Shown here one piece after another: positions 17,196 through 27,654 of a DNA stretch of 64,000 nt (position 1 is its first letter; every line of letters begins with the position of its first letter). The notes beneath the pieces were generated by a model. The model made no database searches and was not told the DNA's origin. It worked only from the letters and a program-made list of their open reading frames with translations. This stretch comes from Planococcus plakortidis (GTDB lineage: Bacteria > Bacillota > Bacilli > Bacillales_A > Planococcaceae), in assembly GCF_001687605.2 (NCBI RefSeq), contig NZ_CP016539.2, positions 1,952,501-2,016,500 of the forward strand, read 5' to 3'. Made by a program: the position numbers and the translations under genes.

Positions 17196-19172
17196 TTAAT
17201 CAGCGTTCTCATACTCGACCGTCTCTTCCAGAATGATCGTGGCATCCCTGACGATGCGGTAGGAAGCGCTGCCGCCCTCGACGATCTGCATTTCAATCTG
17301 GTGTTCGGTCGTTTCCGTGATGGTGAACTCTTCGACAGGCTCGACCATACTTTGGTTCTGGTCCTGGATGTAGACACGGATTGTCTGCTCCACCGGCTCC
17401 TCGCCTTCTTCTGCCGGCTCTGCCGGCTCATAAGGGATTTCAACCGTTTCGACATAAGTCTTCACGGGAAGTTCTGCCCTGCCGGAAGATAGGACGACTT
17501 CGATCGTACTTCCCACTTCAAGCGTCTCCCCGCCCGCTACGTTCTGCGACAGCACCAATCCCGCTTCTACGGTATCGGACTCTTGTTCACGGACGATGCG
17601 GATATTGAATCCTGATGAACGGGCGTATTCGTTCAACTCCGCTTCCCCATATCCGCTCAAGTCCTCCACCTCACGCATATCCGGCCCTTTACTGACAACA
17701 AATTCGACCGCAGTCTCGCTGATGACCACTTCGGTCCCCGCTTCGGGGCTTTGGCTCAAGATCGTTCCGGGCGCTTCGTCGGAAAATTCCTCCCGTGAAT
17801 CGATTGAAGCGAAATTCTTGCCTTCAAGCATGCGCTGGGCCTGTTCTAGCGAATCGCCGACATAGTCGCCGAATTCGGTTGTTTCTTTCCCCCTACTGAT
17901 GAATAAGCTGATGCTCGCTTCGGGATCTCGCATTTTCCCGGCTTCGGGAATGGTGCGGATGACGTGGTTCTCTTCAACCTCTTCAGAGAATTGCTCGGAT
18001 TCCTCGGCAACGACAAAGCCAGCGGCGGTCAACTCCTCATGTGCCGCTTCCCGGTCCATGCCGGAAACATCCGGCACAGCTACTTGACGCGGTTCGAACA
18101 GTCCAGGGAAAGCCAAGGCAACGATCAACCCGGTCAATAACAAAGCTCCCACTATCGCCAGGACAATCGGCATTTTCTTGCGCTTTTTCTTTTTTGCCGG
18201 TTTTGGCTCCAGTTTTTTTTCTTCTTTTAAAGGCAAGGCCATCGTTTTGGTTGCGTCGGCCTGTTCGTACGTGCCTGAATCCTTGATCGCCGGCATGGCC
18301 CGCGTTTCACCTTCATCTACAGGAATCATGAATTTCGGTTCGTTGAGCCGTTCCGGAGTGAGTGCCGTCGAAAGGTCTTCTGCCATTTCATCCGCTGATG
18401 CGTAGCGGTATTGCGGGTTCTTTGCGGTGGCTTTCAATACGATATTCTCAAGGCTTTGCGGAAGGCCGGGAACTGTATCCTTCAATGAAGGCGTTTCCGT
18501 CTGCAGATGCTTCAAGGCGATGGCGACAGCCGACTCGCCGGAAAACGGCAATTTTCCGGTCAATAGTTCATACATGACGATGCCAAGCGAATAAATATCG
18601 GATTTTTTATTGGCCGTACCGCCCCGTGCCTGTTCCGGGGACAAATAGTGCACGGTCCCGAGCACCGAGTTCGTTTGTGTGTAGGAAGTGGCACTCAAGG
18701 CCATGGCTATGCCGAAATCCGAGATCTTGACATTTCCGTCCTCGTCGACCAGCACGTTCTGTGGCTTGATATCACGGTGCACGATATGGTTGTGGTGGGC
18801 ATGCGCAAGGGCAGAGGCCAATTGCTTCATGATTTCCACGGCGCGTTCCGGTTCGACCGGGGAGTGTTTGATGATGTATTCCTTCAATGTATCCCCTGGG
18901 ACATATTCCATGACGAGATAAGGCAGGTCATTGTCTTCCCCGACATCGAATATACTGACGATGTTGGGATGGCCGAGGCTCGTCGAGGACAGCGCCTCCC
19001 GCTTAAAGCGGCGCCGCAATTCCTCTTCATTGCTGAAGTCGTAGCGCAGCACTTTGATGGCGACGTCGCGGTCAAGGATCATGTCATGTGCCAAATAGAC
19101 ATTGGACATGCCTCCGCTGCCGATCGCTTCAAGCACTTTATATCGGCTATTGATTCTTTTTCCGATCAACAT
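17196..19172 (-). CDS. prkC: PASTA-domain Ser/Thr protein kinase PrkC
   Basis: Membrane kinase that senses peptidoglycan fragments or lipid II and phosphorylates cell-wall, division and translation proteins. It has 658 residues. The kinase domain (about 11-270) has the glycine loop GSGGMSNVYLA, Lys40 in VAIK, HRDIKPQN with Asp134, and DFG at 152-154. A basic juxtamembrane stretch precedes one membrane helix (about 335-358). Outside are three PASTA repeats and a C-terminal beta-rich domain after an acidic linker. The ribosome site AGGAGG overlaps the end of stp, its cognate phosphatase. Confidence 0.95.
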   Translation of the reverse strand: MLIGKRINSRYKVLEAIGSGGMSNVYLAHDMILDRDVAIKVLRYDFSNEEELRRRFKREALSSTSLGHPNIVSIFDVGEDNDLPYLVMEYVPGDTLKEYIIKHSPVEPERAVEIMKQLASALAHAHHNHIVHRDIKPQNVLVDEDGNVKISDFGIAMALSATSYTQTNSVLGTVHYLSPEQARGGTANKKSDIYSLGIVMYELLTGKLPFSGESAVAIALKHLQTETPSLKDTVPGLPQSLENIVLKATAKNPQYRYASADEMAEDLSTALTPERLNEPKFMIPVDEGETRAMPAIKDSGTYEQADATKTMALPLKEEKKLEPKPAKKKKRKKMPIVLAIVGALLLTGLIVALAFPGLFEPRQVAVPDVSGMDREAAHEELTAAGFVVAEESEQFSEEVEENHVIRTIPEAGKMRDPEASISLFISRGKETTEFGDYVGDSLEQAQRMLEGKNFASIDSREEFSDEAPGTILSQSPEAGTEVVISETAVEFVVSKGPDMREVEDLSGYGEAELNEYARSSGFNIRIVREQESDTVEAGLVLSQNVAGGETLEVGSTIEVVLSSGRAELPVKTYVETVEIPYEPAEPAEEGEEPVEQTIRVYIQDQNQSMVEPVEEFTITETTEHQIEMQIVEGGSASYRIVRDATIILEETVEYENAD

Positions 19173-19174
19173 CG

Positions 19175-19924
19175 CTAAACCTCCTCACCAAGCGCCGTCA
19201 ACAATACGAATGAAATATTGTCTTCTCCGCCGAGGTCATTGGCAAGCGCGATCAAGGCTTTGCCTTTTTGCGAGAGCGATGCTTTCGAGCGGACGATCGA
19301 TGAGATTTCCCGCTCGCTTAATTTATTGCTCAATCCATCTGTGCAAATCAGGAAATAAGAGATGCCGGCAAGAGAAAAATGGTGCATTTCCCGCTCGATA
19401 TCCGGTTCCGTGCCGAGGGATCGCAATATCCAGTTTTTCTTCGGATGGTCTTCAGCCTGCTGTTGCGTGATTTCACCGTTATCGACGAGCACGTTGACAT
19501 AGGAATGGTCACGCGTCATTTGAACCATGGAGGGGCCGATGGCATATGCACGGCTATCACCGATATGGCACAGCACGCAATCTTCCCCTTCGATCAATGC
19601 GGCGATCAATGTCGTGCCCATCCCTTTGCATTCGCTATGGGTGATGGAATGTTCATAGATGGCCCGGTTGACCTGCAGCACTTGTTCAGAGAGCCAGGCC
19701 ATCTTCGCTTCCGTCGTCCCAAACATCTCTTCGCCGGCTTCCATGAACCTTTCGCCAAGTTCATCGACGGTCATCCGGCTCGCGACATCTCCGGCATTGT
19801 GCCCGCCCATACCGTCCGCGACAAGGGCGAGCAATAATCCGCCGGGGCGTTTGAGCACAGCGACGCGGTCTTCGTTGACTTCTCTTTTTCTGCCGGTATC
19901 GCTTTCAATTACATACTGAAACAA
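19175..19924 (-). CDS. stp: PP2C-family Ser/Thr phosphatase Stp/PrpC
   Basis: Metal-dependent phosphatase that removes phosphate from PrkC and its substrates. It has 249 residues with the PP2C motifs VNEDR, VADGMGGHNAGDVAS (DG at 37-38), GTTLIAALI, HIGDSRAY, CTDGLSNKL and GGEDNISFVL. The start is TTG 19924, about 9 bases past GGGGTGT; no ATG lies nearby. It sits between rsmB and prkC. In B. subtilis rlmN comes between rsmB and this gene; here the gap is only 18 bases. Confidence 0.94.
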   Translation of the reverse strand: MFQYVIESDTGRKREVNEDRVAVLKRPGGLLLALVADGMGGHNAGDVASRMTVDELGERFMEAGEEMFGTTEAKMAWLSEQVLQVNRAIYEHSITHSECKGMGTTLIAALIEGEDCVLCHIGDSRAYAIGPSMVQMTRDHSYVNVLVDNGEITQQQAEDHPKKNWILRSLGTEPDIEREMHHFSLAGISYFLICTDGLSNKLSEREISSIVRSKASLSQKGKALIALANDLGGEDNISFVLLTALGEEV

Positions 19925-19942
19925 TAGTGGACACCCCGCTTT

Positions 19943-21298
19943 TTAGCTTTCGGCAATGCTGCCGTCGGTTTTTCTGAAGCTTGCGATAAAAAATCCGTCA
20001 CTCCCGAAATCCTGCGGGAATACTTGGACAAACCCTTTGCCCTTGCTTTTGAAAGCAGCAGGCAATTCAGCAGGGATCTGTTCCATTTGCGGATGTGTGT
20101 TCATGAATTTCTCGGCAGTTCCGCGGTTCTCTTCGGTATCGACCGTACACGTACTGTAGACGAGGATGCCGCCCGGCTTCAGTAGCTTCACCGCTTCATC
20201 GAGAAGCGCAAGCTGAATCGTCTGCAAGCGGCCGAAATCGTCCGGCGTTTTCGTGTATTTGATATCCGGCTTGCGCTTGATGACGCCAAGGCCACTGCAC
20301 GGTGCATCCACCAGGATGCGGTCGAAGGTTTCTTCACCGAAACGTTCACTGCTTTCCCGGCCGTCTCCGACTGTGGTCTCGATTGTCTGGTGGCCCAAGC
20401 GCTTCGCGGTTTCTTCGATCAATTTGACTTTATGGGCGTGCAGATCCATCGCGAGCACATTCCCTTGCCCTTCAAGCTTTTCGGCGATATGGGTCGTCTT
20501 TCCCCCAGGCGCCGCGCACATATCGAGCACTTTCATGCCAGGCTGCACTTGCAATGCATAAGCTGGCAGCATCGAACTTTCGTCTTGTATCGTGATAAAG
20601 CCTTTTTCGAACGTTTGCGTGCGCACCGGCTGCCCGCCCGTGACGACGAGGCATTCCGGGATGATCTTGCTCGATTCAGCAGTCAGCCCTTCCGACTCAA
20701 GCATTTCGATCACTTCGCCAGGAGTTGCCTGGACGGTATTGACGCGTACCGTCTGTAGTGGCGCCCTGTTATTCTCGAGTGCCATTTCGCGGGCTTTTTG
20801 CATGCCGAATTGTTCGGACCAGCGCTTGATCATCCATGCCGGGTGGCTTGTTTCGATGGAAATCTTTTCGATCGGATCGGCAATTTCGTTGAATGAACGC
20901 ACGCCTGACCGTTGGATGGAGCGCAGAATGCCGTTGAAAACAGACGCGATTCCCCCGTGCCCGCGCCTTTTGGCGATTTCCACCGCTTCGTTGATGACAG
21001 CGTGGAACGGGATGCGGTCCAAGTAAACGATCTGGTAGAGCGATAACCGCAGAAGCGTCCGCACCCATGGATCGAGCTTGCCTTTGATATACGGTTCCAG
21101 ATAGTAATCCAAAGTCATTTGATGCTGCAGCGTACCGTAAGTGATTTCCGTCAACAAGCCTTTATTTTTGGCGGAAATGCCGTAGCTATCCATTGTCGAA
21201 TTCAATAGGAGGTTGCTATATGCCTGTTTGTTTTCAACGGCATAGAGAATCGACAATGCTGCATCCCTCACATTGCCGTGAATTTTTTTGTTTTTCAT
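19943..21298 (-). CDS. rsmB: 16S rRNA (cytosine-967-C5)-methyltransferase RsmB
   Basis: Methylates C967 of 16S rRNA using S-adenosylmethionine. It has 451 residues: an N-terminal NusB-like RNA-binding domain ([19 protein letters not shown]) and a Rossmann methyltransferase domain with [16 protein letters not shown], the [16 protein letters not shown] motif and the catalytic-cysteine loop [13 protein letters not shown]. The ATG overlaps the fmt stop by 4 bases. It is part of coaBC-priA-def-fmt-rsmB-stp-prkC. Confidence 0.94.
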   Translation of the reverse strand: MKNKKIHGNVRDAALSILYAVENKQAYSNLLLNSTMDSYGISAKNKGLLTEITYGTLQHQMTLDYYLEPYIKGKLDPWVRTLLRLSLYQIVYLDRIPFHAVINEAVEIAKRRGHGGIASVFNGILRSIQRSGVRSFNEIADPIEKISIETSHPAWMIKRWSEQFGMQKAREMALENNRAPLQTVRVNTVQATPGEVIEMLESEGLTAESSKIIPECLVVTGGQPVRTQTFEKGFITIQDESSMLPAYALQVQPGMKVLDMCAAPGGKTTHIAEKLEGQGNVLAMDLHAHKVKLIEETAKRLGHQTIETTVGDGRESSERFGEETFDRILVDAPCSGLGVIKRKPDIKYTKTPDDFGRLQTIQLALLDEAVKLLKPGGILVYSTCTVDTEENRGTAEKFMNTHPQMEQIPAELPAAFKSKGKGFVQVFPQDFGSDGFFIASFRKTDGSIAES

Positions 21299-22227
21299 TC
21301 GAATCGATCCCCTGCCTGTAATTTCGGCCCACGCAAATAATCTTCAGCTGTCATGCGTTTTTTACCGGCCGGCTGCAATTCCTTGATGGCAAGTGTGCCT
21401 TCGCCGGTTTGGACGATGATGGCATCTTTTGTCAATTCGACGATTTCACCCGGCGCACCGGTTTTTCCGCTGTTGGCGATCTCCGCCCACCACAATTTGA
21501 CATTGGCGCCTCCAAACGTAGTGAACGCGACCGGCCATGGATGCAAGCCGCGCACTTGGTTATAGATGTCGCGTGCGGATTTGTTCCAGTCGATGCGTTC
21601 CTGCTCCCTTGAAATATTGCGCGCGAACGTGACATGCTCCTCGTCCTGCGGAATCCGCGGATTCGTCCCGTCAATGATCGACGGCAAAGTATCGCGCAAT
21701 AAATCCATCCCTGCCGCACTCAATTTCTCGAACATGCTACCGGTATGGTCCGTCTCTTCAATCGCCACCGATTTTTGCGAGATGATGTCTCCTGCATCCA
21801 ATCGGTCGACCATGTACATGATCGTCACACCGGTTTCTTTTTTGCCGTCGATGATCGCCTGGTGGATCGGCGCGCCGCCCCGGTATTCCGGAAGCAGCGA
21901 GGCGTGCACATTGATGGCGCCAAGTTTTGGGGCTTCAAGCACGGATGTCGGCAGAATCTGCCCGAACGCTGCCGTGACGATGAGGTCCGGATTCAAGTCG
22001 AGGATTTTCTGCGCCTGTTCGGGGTCTTTCAACTTCTCCGGTTGGTATACTGGCAATCCAAGTTCGAGCGCTTGTTGTTTCACCGGCGTCGGCGTCAGGA
22101 TCTTCTTTCTGCCGACAGGGCGGTCGGGCTGTGTGACGACCGAAACGATGTCATATCCTTCTTCGGCAAGCATCTTCAGGATCGGCGCCGAGAATGCCGG
22201 CGTTCCCATGAATACGATTTTGGTCAA
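21295..22227 (-). CDS. fmt: Methionyl-tRNA formyltransferase
   Basis: Formylates initiator Met-tRNA using 10-formyltetrahydrofolate. It has 310 residues. Motifs include the N-terminal [12 protein letters not shown], the formyl-folate site around [21 protein letters not shown], and [17 protein letters not shown]; a C-terminal tRNA-binding domain follows ([11 protein letters not shown]). The start is TTG 22227, overlapping the def stop (TTGA) and preceded by GAGGAGG. It pairs functionally with def, which removes the same formyl group. Confidence 0.96.
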   Translation of the reverse strand: MTKIVFMGTPAFSAPILKMLAEEGYDIVSVVTQPDRPVGRKKILTPTPVKQQALELGLPVYQPEKLKDPEQAQKILDLNPDLIVTAAFGQILPTSVLEAPKLGAINVHASLLPEYRGGAPIHQAIIDGKKETGVTIMYMVDRLDAGDIISQKSVAIEETDHTGSMFEKLSAAGMDLLRDTLPSIIDGTNPRIPQDEEHVTFARNISREQERIDWNKSARDIYNQVRGLHPWPVAFTTFGGANVKLWWAEIANSGKTGAPGEIVELTKDAIIVQTGEGTLAIKELQPAGKKRMTAEDYLRGPKLQAGDRFE

Positions 22228-22730
22228 AGCACATCCTCCTCTTCCTGTTGGCGGATCAGTTCATCCAATTCTTCTTGGCTGACGTACTTCTCGATTTTGC
22301 TCGTGAACAAGACGCCATCCAAATGGTCCATTTCATGAAGGATGGCACGCGCTTCGTAACCTTCCGCCTCCAGCTCGTACCAGGAGCCGTCGCGTTCCTG
22401 TGCCTTGATTTTGATGCGGCCATGGCGTTCGACTTCACCGAAAATACCGGGGAAGCTCAAGCACCCTTCGATATCCGTCTCTTTTCCTTCGAATAGCGCG
22501 AGTTCCGGGTTGATCATTTCAATCGGTTCTTGCCCTTCCTGGAAATCGACGATCGCGACGCGCAGTGAGACACCCACTTGCGGTGCGGCAATGCCGACGC
22601 CGTCCGCTTCGATCATCGTCTCGTGCATGTCGTCCAATAGGTCTGCGAGCTCACGGTCGAATTCAGTGACCGTCTTGCACGGGGTTTCTAATACTTCGTT
22701 CGGGTGTTTCACGATTTCACGGATTGCCAT
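22224..22730 (-). CDS. def: Peptide deformylase
   Basis: Removes the formyl group from new protein N-termini. It has 168 residues, a type I enzyme. Motif 1 GVGIAAPQ is at 44-51, motif 2 EGCLSFP contains the metal ligand Cys90, and motif 3 HEMDH (132-136) supplies two histidine ligands and the catalytic Glu133. The C-terminus is acidic. A GAGG site precedes ATG 22730. It lies between priA and fmt with an overlap into fmt. Confidence 0.97.
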   Translation of the reverse strand: MAIREIVKHPNEVLETPCKTVTEFDRELADLLDDMHETMIEADGVGIAAPQVGVSLRVAIVDFQEGQEPIEMINPELALFEGKETDIEGCLSFPGIFGEVERHGRIKIKAQERDGSWYELEAEGYEARAILHEMDHLDGVLFTSKIEKYVSQEELDELIRQQEEEDVL

Positions 22731-22748
22731 TTCTATTCCTCATTTCTA

Positions 22749-25145
22749 TTACATGACTGCTGTCGGATTCATGTCGATGGACAGAGTCGCACCTGTTTTG
22801 ATCCAGTCGCTGCGGTAGATTTTAATCAATTGCTGCAGCACTTCAGCCAGCTTAGGTTCATTTTTGTATTTTATCAAACATTGATAGCGATATCTATTGT
22901 TCACGCGGGCGATGAGCGATGCCGAAGGCCCGATAATAATGGTTTTAGGCGACAGCCGGTGGCGCAGGTATTCGGTCATCTGCTCGGCATAGCCCGACAC
23001 CGTCATCAGATCCTCATGGGTGAACTGGATATTGACGACGTAATAATACGGCGGGTATCCGCTTGCGCGCCTCATGGCCATTTCCTGCTCGTAGAACGGT
23101 TCATATAATTGGTCCTTGGCGAGCGTGATCGCGTAATGCTCCGGCGTATAGGTCTGCACATACACTTCCCCAGGCAGAATGTCGCGTCCCGCGCGCCCGC
23201 TCACTTGCGTCAATAATTGATAGGTTTTCTCGGCTGCCCGGAAATCCGGCAGATGCAAAGTCGTATCCGCCGATAAGACACCGACCAAGGTGATATTCGG
23301 AAAATCCAATCCTTTGGCGATCATTTGCGTACCGAGCAGAATATCGGCTTTGCCTTCGCCGAACGCGGACAAGATTTTCTCGTGCGCGCCTTTATTGCGG
23401 GTCGTATCGACATCCATCCGCAAAACACGCGCATCCGGCACGAGCTTCGCCAGTTCCTCTTCGACTTTTTGCGTTCCTGTGCCGAAAAAGCGGATATGGT
23501 CGCTCTCGCATTCCGGACAGCTCGTCGGTACGGGTTCATCATAGCCGCAATAATGGCATTTCATGCGTTCGCTCGCCCGGTGATAGGTCAGCGAGATATC
23601 GCAGTTCGGGCATTGCAGCACCGTCCCGCAATCGCGGCATAAGACGAATGACGAGTAGCCGCGCTTGTTCAAAAACAGCACGACTTGCTCTTTGCGCGCA
23701 AGGCGCTCGCGTATCGCTTCCGCCAATTCTACGGAAAACATCGACCGGTTGCCGGTCCGCAGCTCCTCGCGCATATCGACAATATGGACCTCGGGCAATG
23801 GCTGGTTTTTCGCCCGGTTTTTCAGCGCGAGCAATTCGTAGACGCCTTTTTTTGCGCGCGCATACGATTCCAGTGAAGGCGTCGCGCTCCCGAGAATAAC
23901 AGGGCATTGATGCTGCTGGCTGCGCCAAATCGCCACATCGCGTGCATGATAGCGCGGCGAGTCGTCTTGTTTATAGCTCGATTCGTGCTCTTCGTCGAGG
24001 ATGATCAAGCCGAGATTTTGAAATGGCGCAAAAATCGCAGAGCGCGCACCCACTACGACTTTCACTTCCGCACGCTGGATTTTTCGCCATTCATCGTATT
24101 TTTCCCCGGCCGATAAGCCGCTGTGCAGCACCGCGACCGAATCGCCGAAACGCTCCTTAAAGCGGATCGTCATCTGTGGCGTCAAGGAAATTTCCGGGAC
24201 GAGCATGATCGCTTCCTTGCCTTCTTCAATCACTTGGGCGATCGTCTGCAAATAGATCTCCGTTTTTCCGCTGCCGGTGATGCCATGAAGCAAAAAAGTC
24301 TTTTCGGTATTGAGCGAGGATTGAATGGCATCAAAAGCCATTTGCTGTTCATCTGTCAAATCCAAGGCGATTTTTTCTTCAATGGCTGTCAAGAGCGATG
24401 GATCCCGGTACGATTCCATCGATGAAAAAGTGGCCAAGCCTTTTTCCGCCAGCGCATTGACCGTCGGAAGCGAAACATCTGCCTGCTTTTGCAGTCGGGA
24501 AGATTCAAAACTTTGGCCCACGTGTTTCAGGAAAAACTCCTGCAGCTTCAATTGCTGCTTGGCGTTCGCTCTTATGGAAATATTTTCTATATCCTCTATG
24601 GAGTCCGTAATATGGACCATGCGTACTTTTTTCACGCCGGTTTTCTGCTGGATGTTCGTATCCGCAAGCACCGTGCCTTTGTCCATTTCCTTTTTCATGA
24701 GCCCATATACAGCTTCCGCTTCCTGGGCACGGACAAAGTCACGCGTGCCGAAATACGGGTGCAGCTCTTTTGGCAGCTCTTCAATAGGAACGTTTAGCAC
24801 GAAGCGCTTTTCGTATTTGGCGCGCAGTGCGGCAGGGACCATGACTTGCAGGGCATCGATTTCAAAACACACCGTCTGCCGTTTCATCCACTGGGCAAGC
24901 TCGAGCATTTCCCCGTTCAACACGGGCACGACATCCATCAATTCGTGGATCGGCTTCAAGCGTTTCGGGTCAAATTCCGACGTTTCTTTGATTGCTGTAA
25001 TGAAGCCGAGCACTTTGCGGTTGCCAAAAGGCACTTTGACGCGCATGCCCGGCTCGGTGAGTGCCTGGAATTTTTCCGGCACTGCATAATCGAATGGCCG
25101 GTCAATTGGATGTGCGGCAACATCGACAATGACTTCGGCAATCAT
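22749..25145 (-). CDS. priA: Primosomal replication restart helicase PriA
   Basis: Recognises stalled or collapsed forks and reloads the replicative helicase. It has 798 residues: an N-terminal DNA-binding domain (AEVIVDVAAHPIDRPFDY), Walker A GITGSGKTEIYL, the DEEH box, the SATPSLES motif, a zinc region with four CxxC pairs (CRDCGTVLQCPNC and CHYCG...CPEC), and helicase motif VSGRAGR. The ATG overlaps the coaBC stop by 4 bases. Confidence 0.97.
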   Translation of the reverse strand: MIAEVIVDVAAHPIDRPFDYAVPEKFQALTEPGMRVKVPFGNRKVLGFITAIKETSEFDPKRLKPIHELMDVVPVLNGEMLELAQWMKRQTVCFEIDALQVMVPAALRAKYEKRFVLNVPIEELPKELHPYFGTRDFVRAQEAEAVYGLMKKEMDKGTVLADTNIQQKTGVKKVRMVHITDSIEDIENISIRANAKQQLKLQEFFLKHVGQSFESSRLQKQADVSLPTVNALAEKGLATFSSMESYRDPSLLTAIEEKIALDLTDEQQMAFDAIQSSLNTEKTFLLHGITGSGKTEIYLQTIAQVIEEGKEAIMLVPEISLTPQMTIRFKERFGDSVAVLHSGLSAGEKYDEWRKIQRAEVKVVVGARSAIFAPFQNLGLIILDEEHESSYKQDDSPRYHARDVAIWRSQQHQCPVILGSATPSLESYARAKKGVYELLALKNRAKNQPLPEVHIVDMREELRTGNRSMFSVELAEAIRERLARKEQVVLFLNKRGYSSFVLCRDCGTVLQCPNCDISLTYHRASERMKCHYCGYDEPVPTSCPECESDHIRFFGTGTQKVEEELAKLVPDARVLRMDVDTTRNKGAHEKILSAFGEGKADILLGTQMIAKGLDFPNITLVGVLSADTTLHLPDFRAAEKTYQLLTQVSGRAGRDILPGEVYVQTYTPEHYAITLAKDQLYEPFYEQEMAMRRASGYPPYYYVVNIQFTHEDLMTVSGYAEQMTEYLRHRLSPKTIIIGPSASLIARVNNRYRYQCLIKYKNEPKLAEVLQQLIKIYRSDWIKTGATLSIDMNPTAVM

Positions 25146-26341
25146 TTTGAAAATTCCTTTTCGGTGATGAGCGACAGCAACTCAAGCGCAAGCGCTTTTT
25201 TCGGCATGACCGGGAAAGCTTTTTCGAAATCCCCGCGGCCATAGACCGTCACTGCATTCGTATCGTGGTCAAAGCCTGCTTGGTCGGCGCTGACGTCATT
25301 GGCGATGATGTAATCAGCGTTTTTCCGCTCGAGTTTGTCTTTGGCATACTGTGCCACATGATCGGTCTCTGCCGCGAAGCCGACCAGGATTTGACGGCTC
25401 TTCAGTTGGCCGAGCTGCTGGAGAATGTCTACCGTGCGCTCCAGCTCAAGGACCGAATTGCCTTCTTTTTTCTTGACCTTCTGCCCGGCGATGGCCGCTG
25501 GGCGGTAATCTGCGACAGCCGCCGTTTTGACGACCATGTCTGCGCTTTCGTATTCGCCGAGCACCGCTTCGAGCATTTGCTGTGCGCTTTCGACTTGGAT
25601 GCGCTTGACGCCGTTTGGCACCGGCAAGGAAACCGGGCCGCTGATCAAAATCGTGTCAGCGCCTAGTTCCGCTGCCGCTTCTGCCATCGCATAGCCCATC
25701 TTGCCACTTGAGAAATTCGTCAAAAAACGCACCGGGTCGATCCGCTCGCGTGTCGGCCCTGCCGTCACGACCACTTTTTTCCCTTTCAAGGGCTTAATTT
25801 TAGTAAAATGGCCGGCGACCAGTTCAGTGATCTTTTCCGGTTCTTCCAGTCGCCCTTTGCCGACATAACCGCAGGCCAAAAAGCCTTCAGACGGCTCGAT
25901 GAACCGGATGCCGTCATGATGCAAACGGTCGATATTGCGTTTCACGGCCGGATGGTCGTACATATGGACATTCATCGCCGGCGCCACCCAAATCGGCGCA
26001 GTCGTCGCAAGAAGCACCGTCGACACCATATCATCGCCTAAGCCATTCGCCATTTTCGCGATCATATTGGCAGTAGCGGGTGCAACAATGACCAGGTCCG
26101 CCCAGTCCGCCAAATCGATATGGGCGATGACCGAAGAATCCTTTTCATCGAAGGTATCAAAATAGACATCGTTTCTGGACATCACCTGGAAGGATAGGGG
26201 CTGGACGAATTGCTTCGCCGATTCGGTCATGATCACTTTTACGTCCGCTCCCGCCTGGGACAGTTTGCTGACGAGAGCGACCGCTTTATAGACGGCGATG
26301 CCGCCGCTCACACACAATAGGATTTTTCGATTTGCCAACAC
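25142..26341 (-). CDS. coaBC: Bifunctional phosphopantothenoylcysteine decarboxylase/synthase
   Basis: Two consecutive steps of coenzyme A synthesis: joining cysteine to 4'-phosphopantothenate (CoaB, C-terminal half) and decarboxylating the product (CoaC, N-terminal flavoprotein half). It has 399 residues. The CoaC half has LCVSGGIAVYKA, the active-site region PAMNVHMYDHPA and the CGYVGKGRL flap. The CoaB half begins near KKVVVTAGPTRERIDPVRF and includes NFSSGKMGYA. Start GTG 26341 is 7 bases after AAAGGGTG. A hairpin lies between it and rpoZ. Confidence 0.95.
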   Translation of the reverse strand: MLANRKILLCVSGGIAVYKAVALVSKLSQAGADVKVIMTESAKQFVQPLSFQVMSRNDVYFDTFDEKDSSVIAHIDLADWADLVIVAPATANMIAKMANGLGDDMVSTVLLATTAPIWVAPAMNVHMYDHPAVKRNIDRLHHDGIRFIEPSEGFLACGYVGKGRLEEPEKITELVAGHFTKIKPLKGKKVVVTAGPTRERIDPVRFLTNFSSGKMGYAMAEAAAELGADTILISGPVSLPVPNGVKRIQVESAQQMLEAVLGEYESADMVVKTAAVADYRPAAIAGQKVKKKEGNSVLELERTVDILQQLGQLKSRQILVGFAAETDHVAQYAKDKLERKNADYIIANDVSADQAGFDHDTNAVTVYGRGDFEKAFPVMPKKALALELLSLITEKEFSK

Positions 26342-26355
26342 CGCTAAACACCCTT

Positions 26356-26397
26356 TCTAAACAACAAACTCCCAAAGAACAGGTTCGCTCTGGGAGT
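26356..26397 (-). terminator. Hairpin between rpoZ and coaBC, possible partial terminator
   Basis: Ten-pair stem (26388-26397 with 26368-26377, one G-U pair), loop of 10, followed on the minus strand by a T-rich run broken by G and A. Probably an incomplete terminator that lets some transcription continue into coaBC. Confidence 0.5.
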
Positions 26398-26416
26398 CGT
26401 CAATTGAGATCATAAG

Positions 26417-26640
26417 TTAAATTTCGTCTTCGTAAATCGCGGATGCATCTTGCTGTACCGGCGTCAATGCGCCTTCCGCAATTTCTTCAAGCGCTTTTCC
26501 AACCGCTTTATGGGATGTGTAGGCATCCAGTTTTTCATCTCCATGTTCGTGCAATTGGCGGGCTCTCTTGGAAGCCAAAGCGACCAAAGAGTATTTCGAA
26601 TCGATGCGGCTTTTCAGTTTATCAACGGATGGGTATAACA

Positions 26641-26641
<1 letters not shown>
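26417..26641 (-). CDS. rpoZ: DNA-directed RNA polymerase omega subunit
   Basis: Small subunit that helps assembly and stability of RNA polymerase around beta-prime. It has 74 residues from ATG 26641, starting MLYPSVDKLKSRIDSKYSLVAL and containing the conserved SKRARQL and SHKAVGKALEEI motifs. The gmk stop and the rpoZ start share a base (TGATG), so translation is coupled. The open frame extends upstream inside gmk but without support. Confidence 0.95.
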
Positions 26642-27532
<891 letters not shown>

Positions 27533-27589
27533 CTTCCCCACCGCCATCAATGCTCGAGTTATATGTTCGCGCTTAAAACTAACTGTCTT

Positions 27590-27620
27590 ATTATATCATA
27601 TTCTTCCGTGAAAATGATAA
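27590..27620 (-). promoter_or_regulatory. Probable promoter of remA-gmk-rpoZ
   Basis: Perfect -10 TATAAT on the minus strand (27590-27595). The best -35 is TTATCA (27615-27620) at a long 19-base spacing. It lies in the divergent gap with rqcH. Confidence 0.45.
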
Positions 27621-27654
27621 GATGGAACAAAACGATTTGAAAGAGGGATTTTTC

